A DNA stretch of 64,000 bases from Castanea sativa (taxonomy: Eukaryota; Streptophyta; Magnoliopsida; Fagales; Fagaceae), in the NCBI RefSeq assembly GCF_040712315.1, contig NC_134020.1:47539751-47603750 (forward strand), in the 5' to 3' direction. This document shows, piece by piece, positions 21,912-33,589 of this stretch. Within the stretch, counting starts at the first letter, position 1, and each line of letters starts with the position of its first letter. Under the pieces are notes generated by a model that searched no databases, was not told the DNA's origin, and was given only the letters and a program-made list of their open reading frames with translations. Made by a program: the position numbers and the translations under genes.

Positions 21912-21962
21912 ATTAAATTCTGGTCTCTTCCCTTCTTGTACTTCTCCTATGATCTTTACAAT

Positions 21963-23513
21963 TTATGCATCATCAACTTGTGAACTCTTAATCTTCTCAA
22001 TCAAAGTGGGTTGTATTGTCAAACAGGCCATAAAAACTCGGGAATCACCCATGACAATTTTAATTCCCATCCTCTCCAAGTCATTAATAATCTCCTTTTG
22101 AGTAGTTAACAAGGCAGCCGAGAAACCAGAAGACTTCCGACTAAGTGCATTAGCTACAACATTAGCCTTGCTTGGATGGTAATTGATCGAGCAATCATAA
22201 TCTTTAATCAACTCAAGCCACCCCGTTGTCTCATATTCAATTCTTTCTGAGTAAAGAAATACTTCAAGCTCTTATGATCTGTATAAATTTCACACCTTTC
22301 ACCATACAAATAATGTCTCCAAATCTTTAATGCAAACACTACTGCAACTAACTCCAAGTTATGAGTAGGATAATTTTGTTCATAACTTTTTAATTGGCAG
22401 GAAGCATAAGCTATACTTTACCATGCTGCATCAACACACAACCAAGCCCTTTTTTTTTGAAGAATCACTTTAAATGACAAAGCCTCCCAAGTTGCTAGGG
22501 ATGGTTAGTACTGGTGCAGTGACCAACATTTGCTTAAGTTCTTAAAAACTCTTTTCACATTCTTCCGTCCATAAAAACTTGGTATTCTTACGAGTTAGCT
22601 GAGTCAATGGGGCTGCAATACGGGAAAATCCCTCCATAAACCTCCTATGATAGCCAGCAAGGCCCAAAAAGCTTCTAATCTCACTCACATTCGTCGGTCT
22701 TGCCCAATCAACCACAGCTTCAACCTTACTAGGGTCTACGAAAATCCCTGCCTCAAATATCACATGCCTTAGGAACACCACTTGGTCAAGCCAAAATTTA
22801 CACTTCTTAAACTTTGCATATAGCTTCTTCTCCCTCAAAATTTGAAAAACAATTCTCAAGTGCTCTTCATGTTCTTCCATACTTTTGGAGAAAATTAGAA
22901 TATCATCAATAAGAACAATAAGAAAGCGGTCTAAGTACTCATGAAACACCTTAATCATCAAGTCCATAAATGCAATAGGAGCATTGGTCAATCCAAAAGG
23001 CATTATAAGGAATTCATAGTGCCCATACCTCCTCTTGAAAGCTGTCTTGGGTATGTCTTCACTCTTGATTTTCAACTGGTGATACCCAGAATGAAGGTTA
23101 ATCTTAGAGAAGACTTGTGCCCCTTGAAATTGATCAAATAGGTCATCAATACGAAGGAGAGGGTATTTGTTTCTCACAGTAACCCGGTTTAACTCACGGT
23201 AGTCAATACATAACCTCATAATCTCATCCTTCTTTTTCACAAATAAAACTGGTGCACCCCAAGGAGATGCACTTGGTCTGATGAACTCCTTATCAAGAAG
23301 TTCTTGTAATTGTTCCTTGAGTTCCTTAAGTTCAGTGGGTGCTATCCGATATGGTGCTTTTGATATAGGAGAAGTTCCAGGGAGCAAATCAATGGAGAAT
23401 TCAATCTCTCTATCTATAGGTATCCCTGGTAGGTCTTCAGGAAAGACATCAGGAAACTCCCTCACAACAGGGATACCATCCAACATCAATACCTCTTTCC
23501 TAGTGTCCACCAC
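21963..23513 (-). pseudogene. Gypsy reverse transcriptase-RNase H remnant
   Basis: 23,513-22,542 is open for 323 codons and spans most of RT ([13 protein letters not shown] at the start, [34 protein letters not shown], then the active-site block). The catalytic motif reads LIDD where F/Y-I-D-D is usual. RNase H follows in broken frames ([21 protein letters not shown] on reading across breaks, and ANALSRK at about 22,140). In-frame stops occur between 22,540 and 22,211. Confidence 0.88.
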
Positions 23514-23553
23514 ACGAGCTAGGTACCCTTGGCATCCTTTCCGTAATAGATGT

Positions 23554-23945
23554 TTAACTTTTAAGGGCTGATATCACCCTAGGTAAAGCATGCATCTTAG
23601 AGCCCTTAAACCAAAATTCAGGTTCTCCTAGAGGCCAAAACACCACTTCTTTTCTAAAACAATTTACACTAGCATGATAAGCCGCCAACCAGTCCATCCC
23701 CAAAATTACATCATAGTCATACATGTCCATCAAAATCAAGTCTGCTAACATTTCCCTATCCTCAATTTGGATGACACAAGACTTATGCATAGAATTACAC
23801 ACCAAAGAATCACCCATAGGTGTGGCCACAGACAAGTCATAATCCATAAGTCCCGGTTTCTCATCACATAACTTAGCATATCGAGAGGATATAAAAAAGT
23901 GTGTAGATCTAGAATCAAATAGAGTTTTAGCAAATTCCCTCTCTT
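23554..23945 (-). pseudogene. Gypsy aspartic protease remnant
   Basis: Open block 23,554-23,847 carries the distal protease part (YDVILGMDWLAAYHASV). The upstream active-site region lies in the same frame at about 23,900-23,945 with FDS-R replacing the usual DSG/DTG. That Gly-to-Arg change should destroy activity. The zinc-knuckle region expected between gag and protease is missing altogether. Confidence 0.8.
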
Positions 23946-24476
23946 TTCATTCCTGAACCACCTCGAGGAAGTAGTTATCATAGAAAACCCTTTATATTTC
24001 TCCCAAGTGATGGGGTTTCTCTCAGTGTCCATTCCCTCCAAAATGGCTTTAGTGGATCTCCACCAACACTCAGTTTCTCCAATCAACTTGAAAGTTGCAA
24101 ACCGCACCTTTTAAGAATCAGTGCAATCTAAAGCTTCTAACAACTTCTCCATCTGCAAGAACCAGTTCTCAGCTTCCATGGGATTTGGCTTCCCATCAAA
24201 AGAAAGGGAATTTTGCTTTATAAAAGTCTCAAAAGAGCAATCAGCCCTTGCCTCTACTCTACCTGCACCTCTACTAGCAGCATGGGTCAACCTGTCCAAC
24301 AGTCGGGCAGCAGCTTCATCCAAAGGATCAATGCGTGTCACCCTAGGACGTTCATTATCTCTCACATTTTGAGTGACTTCAACCTCAGTATCAACCCTTG
24401 CTTTGGTTGACCTTTGCAAATTAACAATAGGTTCCTCGCTATTAGAATTAGCTACTCTCTTCTTTTTGGGTGGCAT
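23946..24476 (-). pseudogene. Gypsy gag remnant, truncated
   Basis: Starts MPPKKKRVANSN at 24,476 with a stop at 24,111-24,113, then continues in frame (RFATFKLIGETECWWRS, NPITWEKYK). It has the retrotransposon gag signature of a WW-containing helix followed by a TWE motif. The sequence runs straight into protease code with no CCHC motif, so several hundred bases are deleted. Confidence 0.85.
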
Positions 24477-24721
24477 GATACCTAGTTAACAAGGAAATCA
24501 AGAAATATAGATGGCGCAACAATTATTACTACTAAACATAAGAAGTAACATTGCCAAGATTATTTAAAAAATCTCATAAAACATAACCTAGATACCAAAT
24601 GCTCTGACAGAAAAAATCAAGATCATAACCTAGTTTTCAAGTGTCTACAAAATCATATACTAATTTTCAAGTCTACAGAATCATAACCTAGTTTTCAAGG
24701 GTCTACATAATCATATCCTAA

Positions 24722-24733
24722 GCTCTGATACCA
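24722..24733 (-). other. Primer binding site (tRNA-iMet type)
   Basis: The - strand reads TGGTATCAGAGC four bases after the 5' LTR end. It is complementary to the 3' end of initiator tRNA-Met, the usual primer in plant gypsy and copia elements. Confidence 0.92.
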
Positions 24734-24737
24734 CAAT

Positions 24738-26851
24738 TGTAACGTCCCAAAATCATAAGGAATAAAAGTCTATTTAATCTGAATAATCCATAAAAAAATA
24801 TATATTAAATAAAAGTAACCCAACAACCTAAAATCTCATCACAAATGTCAGAGCTCTAATCCACCAAAGACAAAACATCCTCAAAATAATTCTTCAGTAC
24901 AATGTTTAACGGCATAAAATAATAATAATATCCTCAGTTCCACAAAACAATTTATAATTGCTGCCTTCCAAGAATCTCTATTCTAATAATTCCTCTAATG
25001 TATCTGTAAGGCAAAATAAAGGTGGGTAAGATAACTCAATAAGTGGAATTCACAAACATTGGGGTGTGGGAACAAACCTTTCAAATAAATAATTCTTACG
25101 ACAAATTCATAACTTGTAACTCATCAATATTTTATCATCAAATATTTCATTTAAAAAAATATCTTTATATGGTAAGTCATCATAATATATATCAATACCA
25201 TCATATAAACAATTTCCTAGGCTTTTCTCGTTGTCAAGGTTTATGCCCTGTTGACAGGGTTGTGTTGTCCCCTTTTAGGACTAGAACCTTATTTATATCC
25301 CTTTTCTTAATGATGGCTCCTTTGGAACCTAAAGGTGCACTCACTTGCTAAGGAGCTTCTTTTGGATCCTCAATGGTATACTCCCTTGCTAAGGAGCTAT
25401 CACATGTGCACTGTCCCCTTTTTTGAGACCTTCCATTGCTAAGGACTAGCTGCAGTATGATTGTTCCTTACTAAAGACTAAATACAATACTGAGCTTTTA
25501 ATCACAACTTACCATAGGTTTTCAAAACACATTTCAATATGCTCACAAAAATAATTCATTCATAATTCTCAAAATATAAAGATATATTCACACATACAAG
25601 TTTAAATAAATTTAGGTTGTCCCACAAGATTTTCATAAAAAGAATAGTCAATGTGCATATCAAACATTTATAAAATATCAATTTATATATAGAATATCAA
25701 CATATTTATTTGATATAGAATAGTTTAATAATCAACACTATTTTGGGAAAATCCCCAAAATTAGTAAACACAACTTACCTCTTAGTTGCAAAAATAAAAG
25801 GAATCAATCACCCTTGAGTCACAAAGAATCAGTAGAATTAGAGTCTAGCAACACTAAAAATAGGTCCATCAATACACAAATTTCCCACTAATTTTTTTTT
25901 TCATACTTAGACAATATAATCTTAGACAGCATTGATGTTTCTGAAATTTTACATTTATTTACGTAACTCTCCAGTTCACTTTCAGCTTTAATCTAATTGT
26001 TCTATTCCACGTATTTTTACTATCCATTAATAGGCACAATTGTACTGCAACTCTATAAAACTCTAGCATTTCACTATAGGTCTAGCCATCATATATTTTA
26101 TTATTCCTTAGAAGCCACATGATATATAAACCTATCTATCAACCTAATATTTATATCTATTAATCAAAAGTAGAGTCACTCATTATAGTTCTGTCAAATC
26201 AAAAGTAGAAGCCACTTATGGCTATACATACTACTTTTAAAATTTTCAAAGCCTATGGAGGACCATATGGCTATATATAAACAAATCCTATTATATGATT
26301 GTCATCATCATGGTCAGCTATATACAAACAATTTCTATTATAATATTTTCATCATCATGGTCGGCTTTCCATTCAATATAGTGATAGGTTTGGATTTTAT
26401 GAACCAAATGCCAATTGTTTTACTCGGTACCAAAAGAACAAATGCATAGACCCATGCCTTCCTATAAGCGTGGGGACAAATATTAGCCGTAGAATAATTC
26501 CAACTCTCTAAATCTTTCAACTTTCTAAAATTTCAGCACGACAAACCATACCTGAAATTCTGATGCACAGCCGTAGAGGAGAAAAGAAAAAAAAGCTCAA
26601 TCGTGTATTGCGACTGAAAACAAAAAAGAACTTTGTTATGTGCATACACGTGTAACTTAAAAGGTAAAAGGCTAGGGTTATCAAGGCCCATATTTTTACT
26701 TATGCCACACCTCACTTGGGCTTCATATCCCATAGCATTTATCTTATTTTTAATGTCTTAGGCCCAAGTCAATTTAATCCATTTAATTTTAGGCCTCCTT
26801 TATAATTTACGTATAATAATTAAATTGGTATCAAAATTATGGGGTGTTACA
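24738..26851 (-). repeat. 5' LTR of the gypsy element
   Basis: 2,114 bp, the promoter-bearing LTR in element orientation. It aligns collinearly with the LTR at 18,434-20,557; most differences are isolated substitutions and a few short indels, for instance a shorter A-run near 26,585. Confidence 0.92.
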
Positions 26852-27204
26852 TCAACTGCTTAGAGACTTGAAAATCAATCATCCAAGACCTGTCGTGTTA
26901 TTTTGTGATAACTAAGATGCTTTGTATATTGAAGTCAATCCTATCTTTCACAAAAGGATAAAGCACATAGAGGTGTATTGTCACTTAGTGAGGGATAAAA
27001 TTCAAGAGGGAGTTGTTAAGACTTTTCATTTAGCTAATAATTCCCAAGTGGCAAATGTTTTTACTAAGGCTTTGGGAATTTCAGCTTTTACTATAGACTA
27101 GTGACTAAGTTGGGGTTGATTGATATCATTGCTCCTAAATTTTCTAAATCTTGTTCTCTAGTTCAAGTCTCAGAACTTGAAGATGTTCAGGACTATAGGG
27201 GGAG

Positions 27205-27661
27205 TGTTAAGGCTGTTGAGAAATAAATGCTCACATAACACGCTAAAACGAAACCGTTTTATAGTAAGAAGACTAAGAAGAATAAAATGAAAACAGAGGC
27301 TTCACTTACATGTCTTAATGTCACATTATTGATGAGTGGAAGACAGTTAGAGAGTTGGGTATATTTTCATTTTATGGTATGAAATATGTGAACACAACAC
27401 AAATTAGTTGATTTTCATGGTCTCATTACTCTTTTGCATTTATTTTTGGTTTCATGATTTAAATAAAAATTAATCTTACCTTAAGAAGGCTATAAATATG
27501 CAATGAAGCTATTAAACTAATTTTTAATATCTCAAAATGTATATGTTTCTTTACTCTAATTTAGTTTACTTTTTCTTTATAATATATCTACAACATTATC
27601 CAAAACCGTCTTACATAAAATATCACAAAATTATATGTGCATTACACGAGCAACTTACTAG
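27205..27661 (+). mobile_element. Copia 3' LTR start joined to a Helitron-like 3' end
   Basis: From 27,205 the sequence begins as a copia LTR (TGTTAAGGCTG). From about 27,305 it matches, in reverse complement, positions 46,530-46,885. This shared segment ends ...CAACTTACTAG|T, the CTAG-T terminus of Helitrons, preceded by a small GTG-CAC hairpin. Next to it starts the broken PRX3 exon 2. I cannot place the border between LTR and Helitron exactly. Confidence 0.5.
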
Positions 27662-27667
27662 TAATAA

Positions 27668-27823
<156 letters not shown>

Positions 27824-27963
27824 TAGAAGGCGGAAGCACAACAGATAACAGATATATAGAATAATTCAAAGTAATTCAAAGTAAATGATAATTAAAAATA
27901 AGGCGGTAGAACCAGCCAAGCAGTTGTATATCAAAATAATTCAAAGTAATGAAAACAGAAGTG

Positions 27964-28241
27964 TTTATTGAATGTACTTCAAAACACTTACAGTAGTAGT
28001 AGTCACAAGATTACAATGATCAACAAGGATAGTAGTACAAGGCTTGAAAGCTAGTCCTGGTTCTAGTTACAAGCTTTGTGTAATCAGTGAGATATTCTGA
28101 ACTAAGGGAAGTCCTAGAGAGAGTTCTAAAGGAAATCCTAGAAGAGAATTCTGAGTTTAACCATAAGGGACAACCCCCCTTAAATAAGTAAATAAAGCAG
28201 TGAACAGTACAAAGTGAATAGTGACACTTTTACTATTTATA
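27964..28241 (-). promoter_or_regulatory. Promoter/poly(A) region of the caulimovirid-like element
   Basis: On the - strand a TATA box TATAAATAG lies at 28,233-28,241 and an AATAAA signal at 27,964-27,969, about 265 bp downstream. A short spacing of promoter and poly(A) signal is what terminally redundant pararetroviral or LTR transcripts need. A short G-run (TTTAAGGGGGG) lies between them. Confidence 0.5.
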
Positions 28242-28678
28242 TTAGGACTTGTGAGTGGCATCAGGAGCAACAGTAGCGCTAAATCCGGAAGGAATCAGAT
28301 TGGCTTTGGAGCCGAAAGTAGTTTGGCATGTTGTGCCCAAAATATCAGTGGAAATATCGGCAATTATGAAGATAGCAGGTAAATAGCTTTAACCTTGGGG
28401 AAAAACCCTTATCTTGGAAAGTCAACAAAAGAAGAAAGCTGCAGCAATGTTGGAACGTAGTGGTGGTGCCAAAATGGTTTGGCATATGGACTCAATAAGA
28501 AAGTAGTCAACAAGGAATCATTGTTATCAGGAAAGCATCTTCGGTAAATAGTAACTAGTGAATATTGTAGCATCATCTAGCTAGACAAATAAGAAAGTCT
28601 TGTTTTGGGATCATTATGCTTCTAGGTAGAAGCTGCATCAGACGGGTAACCAGCATAAGGGTCCCATAGAGAGGGATC

Positions 28679-29737
28679 CTATGGAGGATCATCATTGCAT
28701 TCATGTTCATGATAAGTTGAATATTGGTTACAGAAACCACAATACATTAATGGTTTGTAAACATGATCTCTTGTGAGAAATATTCTTGGGTCATCATGTT
28801 CTGCCCATTGTAAATGTCGGACCGCAGAAGCATAAGGTCTATTAAGGAAAATAGAGATTCTATCTGTACAACCAAAGAAATGGTAGTCTTTCCATAATTC
28901 TTCAGAGACATCTAGAATTCGATTATTGAAATAACTTCTCCAACATTCGGCAAGAGCATAGGGATGCTTATGTGAAACATAAGCATTTCCTTCATACCAT
29001 TGACCTTGGTGAGTATATCCATTAATGAGAACAAGATGCTTGGAAGGTTGAACATTCATCTAATTATTCTTTTCCCATTTGGGCAAAGTACTCCAACATC
29101 GGACGGAAACATAAGGGCTTTCAACATGTGTGACAGTTTTTTGAATAATATCAGGAAATTGGTTAATCTGATCATGACTCATTAATTTGATGAGTCTGAT
29201 AAAACCAAATTCGAACATTTGAGAAAGCCAGAAGGGATCAATATCAGAACCATCTTCATAATTAATCAAAAGGTCAGGGAAAGGATGGGTTTTTTCATAT
29301 ACTCTAAGACTACTCCCAAAGTATTTCCCCCATTTCTTTTTCATGTAACCTTCATTGGGGCCATCCGGTTCAACATTGGTAGGAGCAATTGAAACAAGGG
29401 TTTTGAAATGTTTAAGCCAAAGATCAAGATCTTTGGTCATAGCCTTGCTTTCAAAAATACAAGATTGTACTTCTGGAGGCAAGTTGGCAACATCACTTTT
29501 TAGCAAAGATTGGTTTTTTAGACTCAATCTAGCGAAATCAGTACCCATTATAGTCTGTCTATCCATTGAATGGATTTCCTCTTTGCCAAAGAGTTGACTA
29601 GTCAGATTTGATTTATCATGATGGTTTTGAAAGTTAACAAGGCAATTAAAAAGTTGGTCGGCAAAGGCTCCATTTTCAGTAGTAGGGTCAACAATTTGGG
29701 TAGTAAGGTTAACAAGGTGAATTTCAAGCGCTCTCAT
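28679..29737 (-). pseudogene. Second reading frame of the caulimovirid-like element
   Basis: Two open blocks in one frame: 29,737-29,060 (225 codons) and 29,059-28,679 (126 codons), separated only by a single TAG that directly precedes an ATG. The second block is rich in Trp, His, Tyr and Cys (for example a CGFCNQYSTYHEH segment). That suggests a folded, possibly metal-binding domain. I do not recognise the family. Plant pararetroviral genomes often have a second frame of unknown role here. Confidence 0.55.
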
Positions 29738-29801
29738 GGTTCTATTGAATATTTTATGGTGGTTTGAAGAGTGGGAAGCTTAAAGGTTATCAAGAATGAT
29801 T

Positions 29802-32603
29802 TTAATGGAATCTAGTAAATTGCAATTCTTTGTTCAATACTTCTTGTAAGGTTAATATGATATCACCACTGGAATATGTCACATCTACCGGGACAAATTC
29901 CTGAAGAGATGTTGCATTACTGGATTTTACTCCAGAAGATGCGCCTTCATGCATTACAAAAGGATGTCCCGCTGGGAACCTTTCGTCTTGAGGAAAGTCC
30001 TGTGCAGGTGCTTTCTCCTTGTTCCTCTTCTCTGCCAAAGAAATCATAATATTCCACTTACTAATGGTAGTATTAAATCTTACTTTCTCCTGCCAAGTAA
30101 AGGAGAAGATGTTAAGCCAGTTGGCCATAGTCAATAGTTCAATGATAGAATGTTTTTTGGGAAAATGAGAGTAAATATTATCAATAAAATTCTTTTGAAA
30201 AATATGTTTCAAAAGCCAGAGTATAGTAGTAATATATCTTAGTTGTGCAGGACAATAAGCTTTAGGATGACAATGATCATTTTTGGAAATATTGGGGTAG
30301 GAAGAAGATTTGTTCCAGACATACTTGATTCATTCTAAGGACTTGGTCAAAAGCCTAGTGCAAAGGATCCTTTTTTGAATTATAGTATTCGTAGGATATT
30401 CTTTGGTGAAGATATTCTTTTCACTAAAGTTTTTGTCATTATGCAAGTCAACAAGAAAGACATCAATATCATCGGGGTAACTATCATTCATCAAGACTTT
30501 GTGACAATTAGCAATTATTATTGGCAACAAATTATTAGAGAGTTGTCCACCTATCTTCTTAGAGCTATTTTCTTGTTTAATGAAGTTAAGATGTTTATTA
30601 ACAAGATTAAAAGCATTATCAGTACGAGTTTCATACTTTGAAGAAAATTTGAATTTTACTTTTTGTCCAAAAGGATCAGTAGTAATTCCATTATCTTCAG
30701 TAAGAAAAGGATATAAAGAGTTAATAAAAGGTAAACCAAGAATCAATTTATCAGTCATGTTTTCAACAAGCACAGAAGGAATTTTAAAGTAAACATTATC
30801 ATGGCAAACATGAGCATTATTTAATTCATATTTGATTTTCATTTTTGTTCCATTAGCATAAACTAATCTTTCAGTAGATTTTTTAAAATATTTAAAAGGA
30901 ATAAGTCCTTCTTGAATACAATTAACATCAACACCAGAATCAATCATAGCAACAACATCAAAAACATAATCGTGAGCAACAACAATTTTGACCTTAGTGT
31001 ACCATTTGGGCAACATATGTTTAACAAGAGACAATTTATTATCAATCAAATTAATCAAGACACGATCAGAAACATTACAAGAAGGAGAAGCTTGTTGATT
31101 GGATTCATCTCCGTTTTTTTGCTCATCATCATCAGATTGGTGTTTATCCATATTTTTATCAATCTTTAGAATTAACAATTCTTGTTTAAGATGATCATTA
31201 TCATGTTTAATAGTTTTAACATAATTTTTTAACTGAATTATTTCTTGTTTAACAGTTTTTATTTCATATTGAAGATCATTAACAGTTATCTCTTTTGATT
31301 TATTTTTATTAAATCTTTTCAGAGTTTCTTCAAAACTTATCGTAGAATTAGATTTTTTAACATTTTCATCTTTTGTTAAGTTTTTCATAAACTTGTCAAG
31401 ATAATCTTTCTGTAAATTAGGTTCTTCAACTTTGCTTATCATTGTTAATAATAAATCATCACTATCTTTACTTTTGGTTAACATTCTAACAGATTTAATC
31501 ACGTTACAACAGGAATCTCTACAACCAAGTTTAATATTAGGAGATTTAGAAGCATCACTATAAGAGTGATAATTAGAATCGAATGAGAAGGAGAAATCCT
31601 CTTCAAAAGAATCAGTTGAAGCAGCAAATTCAAGAATCTGAAATAGTTCATTTTGATCATTATTATTAATGTTTAACATGTTCAACTTGTTTTTCAATTT
31701 ACCGGGCTTTTGGTTACAGTCTTTACTGAAATGGCCAAATTTGTCATAGTTAAAGCAGTTACCTTTACCTGATCTTTGTTTTTCATGTTGTCGAAAAGCA
31801 AATTTGTTTTTAGCATAAAAATCATTGGGTTTAACAAATTGGGTTCTGTATCTTTTATGCTTTTTATGGGAATAACTTTTGGAAACCTTATCATGTTTAC
31901 TTTTTTCTTTTTGCCTGGAAGGGGTAATAGGAGGTAAACCATATTGTTCACAGAAATTACCCATTTCATATTTAGCTTTCTTTTTATCTTTTAATTGTTG
32001 TTTTAACCATTTTTCATCATTACACATATTAATTCCAAGTTTTTTAATAGTGCTGAAAATATCACCATAAGTTAAATTATCAAAATCAGTAGAATCATTT
32101 TTACCAATTAATTCATTTTTTACCTTATGAGCAAAGATAGGAGGTAGACCATCAATAAACCTCTCTTTCCAATAAGGCTACGTAGAGTCTTTTCTGAGCA
32201 TGACTCTAGAAGTAAACACATCTTGGTACCATCTATAATCAGACATGGTAGGACATCTCAAATTATTCAAATAATCAGAAATTCGAGACGAAATATTAGA
32301 TGGAGTACCAACAAAATGTTTAAAAATGGTGTAAACCAAAGTATTAACACCATCAGGAACACCACGGTTAATATTTTCATAAAAAATGGACATACCATCA
32401 GTTTCTCTTTTAAAAGCATGTTTAACAGATTCTCTGGATTCTTCTGTGAGATGTGAATCCCACCAACCTCGAAGAGAACCAGTAAAGCCGAATGCAAGCA
32501 AATCAACAATATCAGGGTCATCAAGATTGTCATGGTTATTCATGTATGCAATACCAACCATAGACATGTGAGCCATTTTGTTAATAATTTCTTGTTTAGA
32601 CAA
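29802..32603 (-). pseudogene. Caulimovirid-like polyprotein remnant: capsid/zinc knuckle, protease
   Basis: One reading frame spans 2.8 kb and is interrupted only by a TAG (32,178-32,180) and a TGA (30,330-30,332). The first part (32,603-32,178) has a GWW-containing capsid/gag-like helix. The middle block (32,027-30,330) is Lys/Asn-rich. Near its residue 90 it has a CCHC-type knuckle in which the second Cys is Tyr, then a probable coiled coil around residues 255-300. Near residue 365 an aspartic protease active site IDSG is followed by an LILGLPF motif. The tail (30,212-29,802) is in the same frame. RT and RNase H are missing between protease and tail. Confidence 0.6.
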
Positions 32604-32608
32604 ACCAT

Positions 32609-32659
<51 letters not shown>
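32609..32659. repeat. (AT)n microsatellite at the 5' truncation of the viral-like remnant
   Basis: About 50 bp of perfect AT dinucleotides. The open frame of the adjacent remnant runs straight into it, so it marks where the element is truncated. Confidence 0.9.
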
Positions 32660-32661
<2 letters not shown>

Positions 32662-32979
32662 TATATCTAAAAGTAGAGACATGGCATATAATGTTGTTAT
32701 GCTCCTGTTGAGCCACCTCATCAACCATATCATACTATTTTTCTTTTTCTTTTTTAAATCATTTTTCTCTTTATGATTTTTAAATTTTTTTATGTAAAAT
32801 AATTAAATACAAATCATGGACAAACATTATTATTCATTAGATACAAATACTTGACTATTAAAATACCCTAATTGATTTCAACTTTTCGTTTTCTACTTTC
32901 TAATTTCAAGTAATTGTTAAAGTTGAATAATTCATTATCTTTTTAGTGGATTAAATTAACATTTTAAGTGTGTGTCTTC

Positions 32980-33482
32980 GTTTATCTATAGTGATAGTGT
33001 TTCCTCTTCCAAAATTTTAATTTTTCACAACTTTATCTCTCTCTCACTCAAACATTGAATATTTATTTAAGTTTGACAATGTTATATATAAAAATGCACG
33101 TTTTACATACAATCACCCATCATCTACCAAAAAAAAAAAAAAAGAAGCACAATACTAATTGTTTTCCATATTTTTCAACCAAGCTTTAATTTTCACCATT
33201 TTGAGAATACATCAAACATTAAGAGTCTCTTTAATTTGTTTATATACTGTTATAGTGTTTTCTCTTCCAAAAATTCGGTTTCTCACAATCTTATCTCTCC
33301 CTCACTCATACATTGATTATTTATTTAAGTTTTACAATGTTATATATACCAATGCACATTTTAGATACAATCACCCGTCATCTACAACAACAACAAAAAA
33401 AAATTAGCACAATACTATTGTTATCCATATTTTTTTAATCATTTTTTAGTTTTCACCATTTTTAGAAGACATCAATTATTTT
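32980..33482. repeat. Tandem duplication, period about 258 bp
   Basis: Unit 1 starts GTTTATCTATAGTGATAGTG at 32,980 and unit 2 starts GTTTATATACTGTTATAGTG at 33,238. Both continue through CTCTTCCAAAA, TTATCTCTC-CTCAC, ACAATGTTATATATA, CAATCACCC and an A-run before AGCACAATACTA. Function unknown, no coding capacity. Confidence 0.75.
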
Positions 33483-33589
33483 TGTCATAAACTTTCAAAG
33501 TTGAGGCAACAATAGGAAGACCATTGAGGTAAATAAAACGCACAATAAAAAATGATCTCTTTTTTCTTTTTCCTTTCTTTTTAGTATTC

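Larger units (their letters stand above)
18434..26851 (-). mobile_element. Ty3/gypsy LTR retrotransposon with 2.1-kb LTRs, coding region decayed
   Basis: An 8.4-kb complete insertion between 5-bp duplications TCAAC (18,429-18,433 and 26,852-26,856), landing in the copia RNase H remnant. The LTRs start TGTAACGCCCC/TGTAACGTCCC and end GGGGTGTTACA. Coding sequence runs on the - strand: gag, protease, RT, RNase H, integrase. The C-terminal pol motif with LPP-L-VHNVFHVSMLRKY and the long LTRs suggest the Tekay/Del chromovirus type; that assignment is inference. Multiple frameshifts and stops make it non-autonomous. Confidence 0.93.
17275..27204 (+). pseudogene. Ty1/copia pol remnant (RT-RNase H), split by two insertions
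   Basis: Three pieces in one orientation form the 3' part of a copia element. 17,275-17,597 encodes the late RT region (KLLDEKFGLKDLGSLRYFLD, then EVARNDKGI and QRKYAIEIL). 18,125-18,433 encodes the start of RNase H (YAVHRLSQFLAPY, FCDANSAGC, VVSRSSAK-EYNAM). 26,857-27,190 continues it (LLRDLKINHPRP, HIEVYCHLVRDKIQEG, VANVFTKALG). Several stop codons are present. A polypurine tract TATAGGGGGAG at about 27,195-27,204 precedes an LTR start TGTTAAGGCTG. Gag, protease, integrase and the first half of RT are absent. Confidence 0.85.

Noticed and set aside
33159..33407. 82-codon open frame in the 258-bp tandem duplication
   Set aside because: It crosses the repeat border, has no family motif and is AT-rich random sequence.
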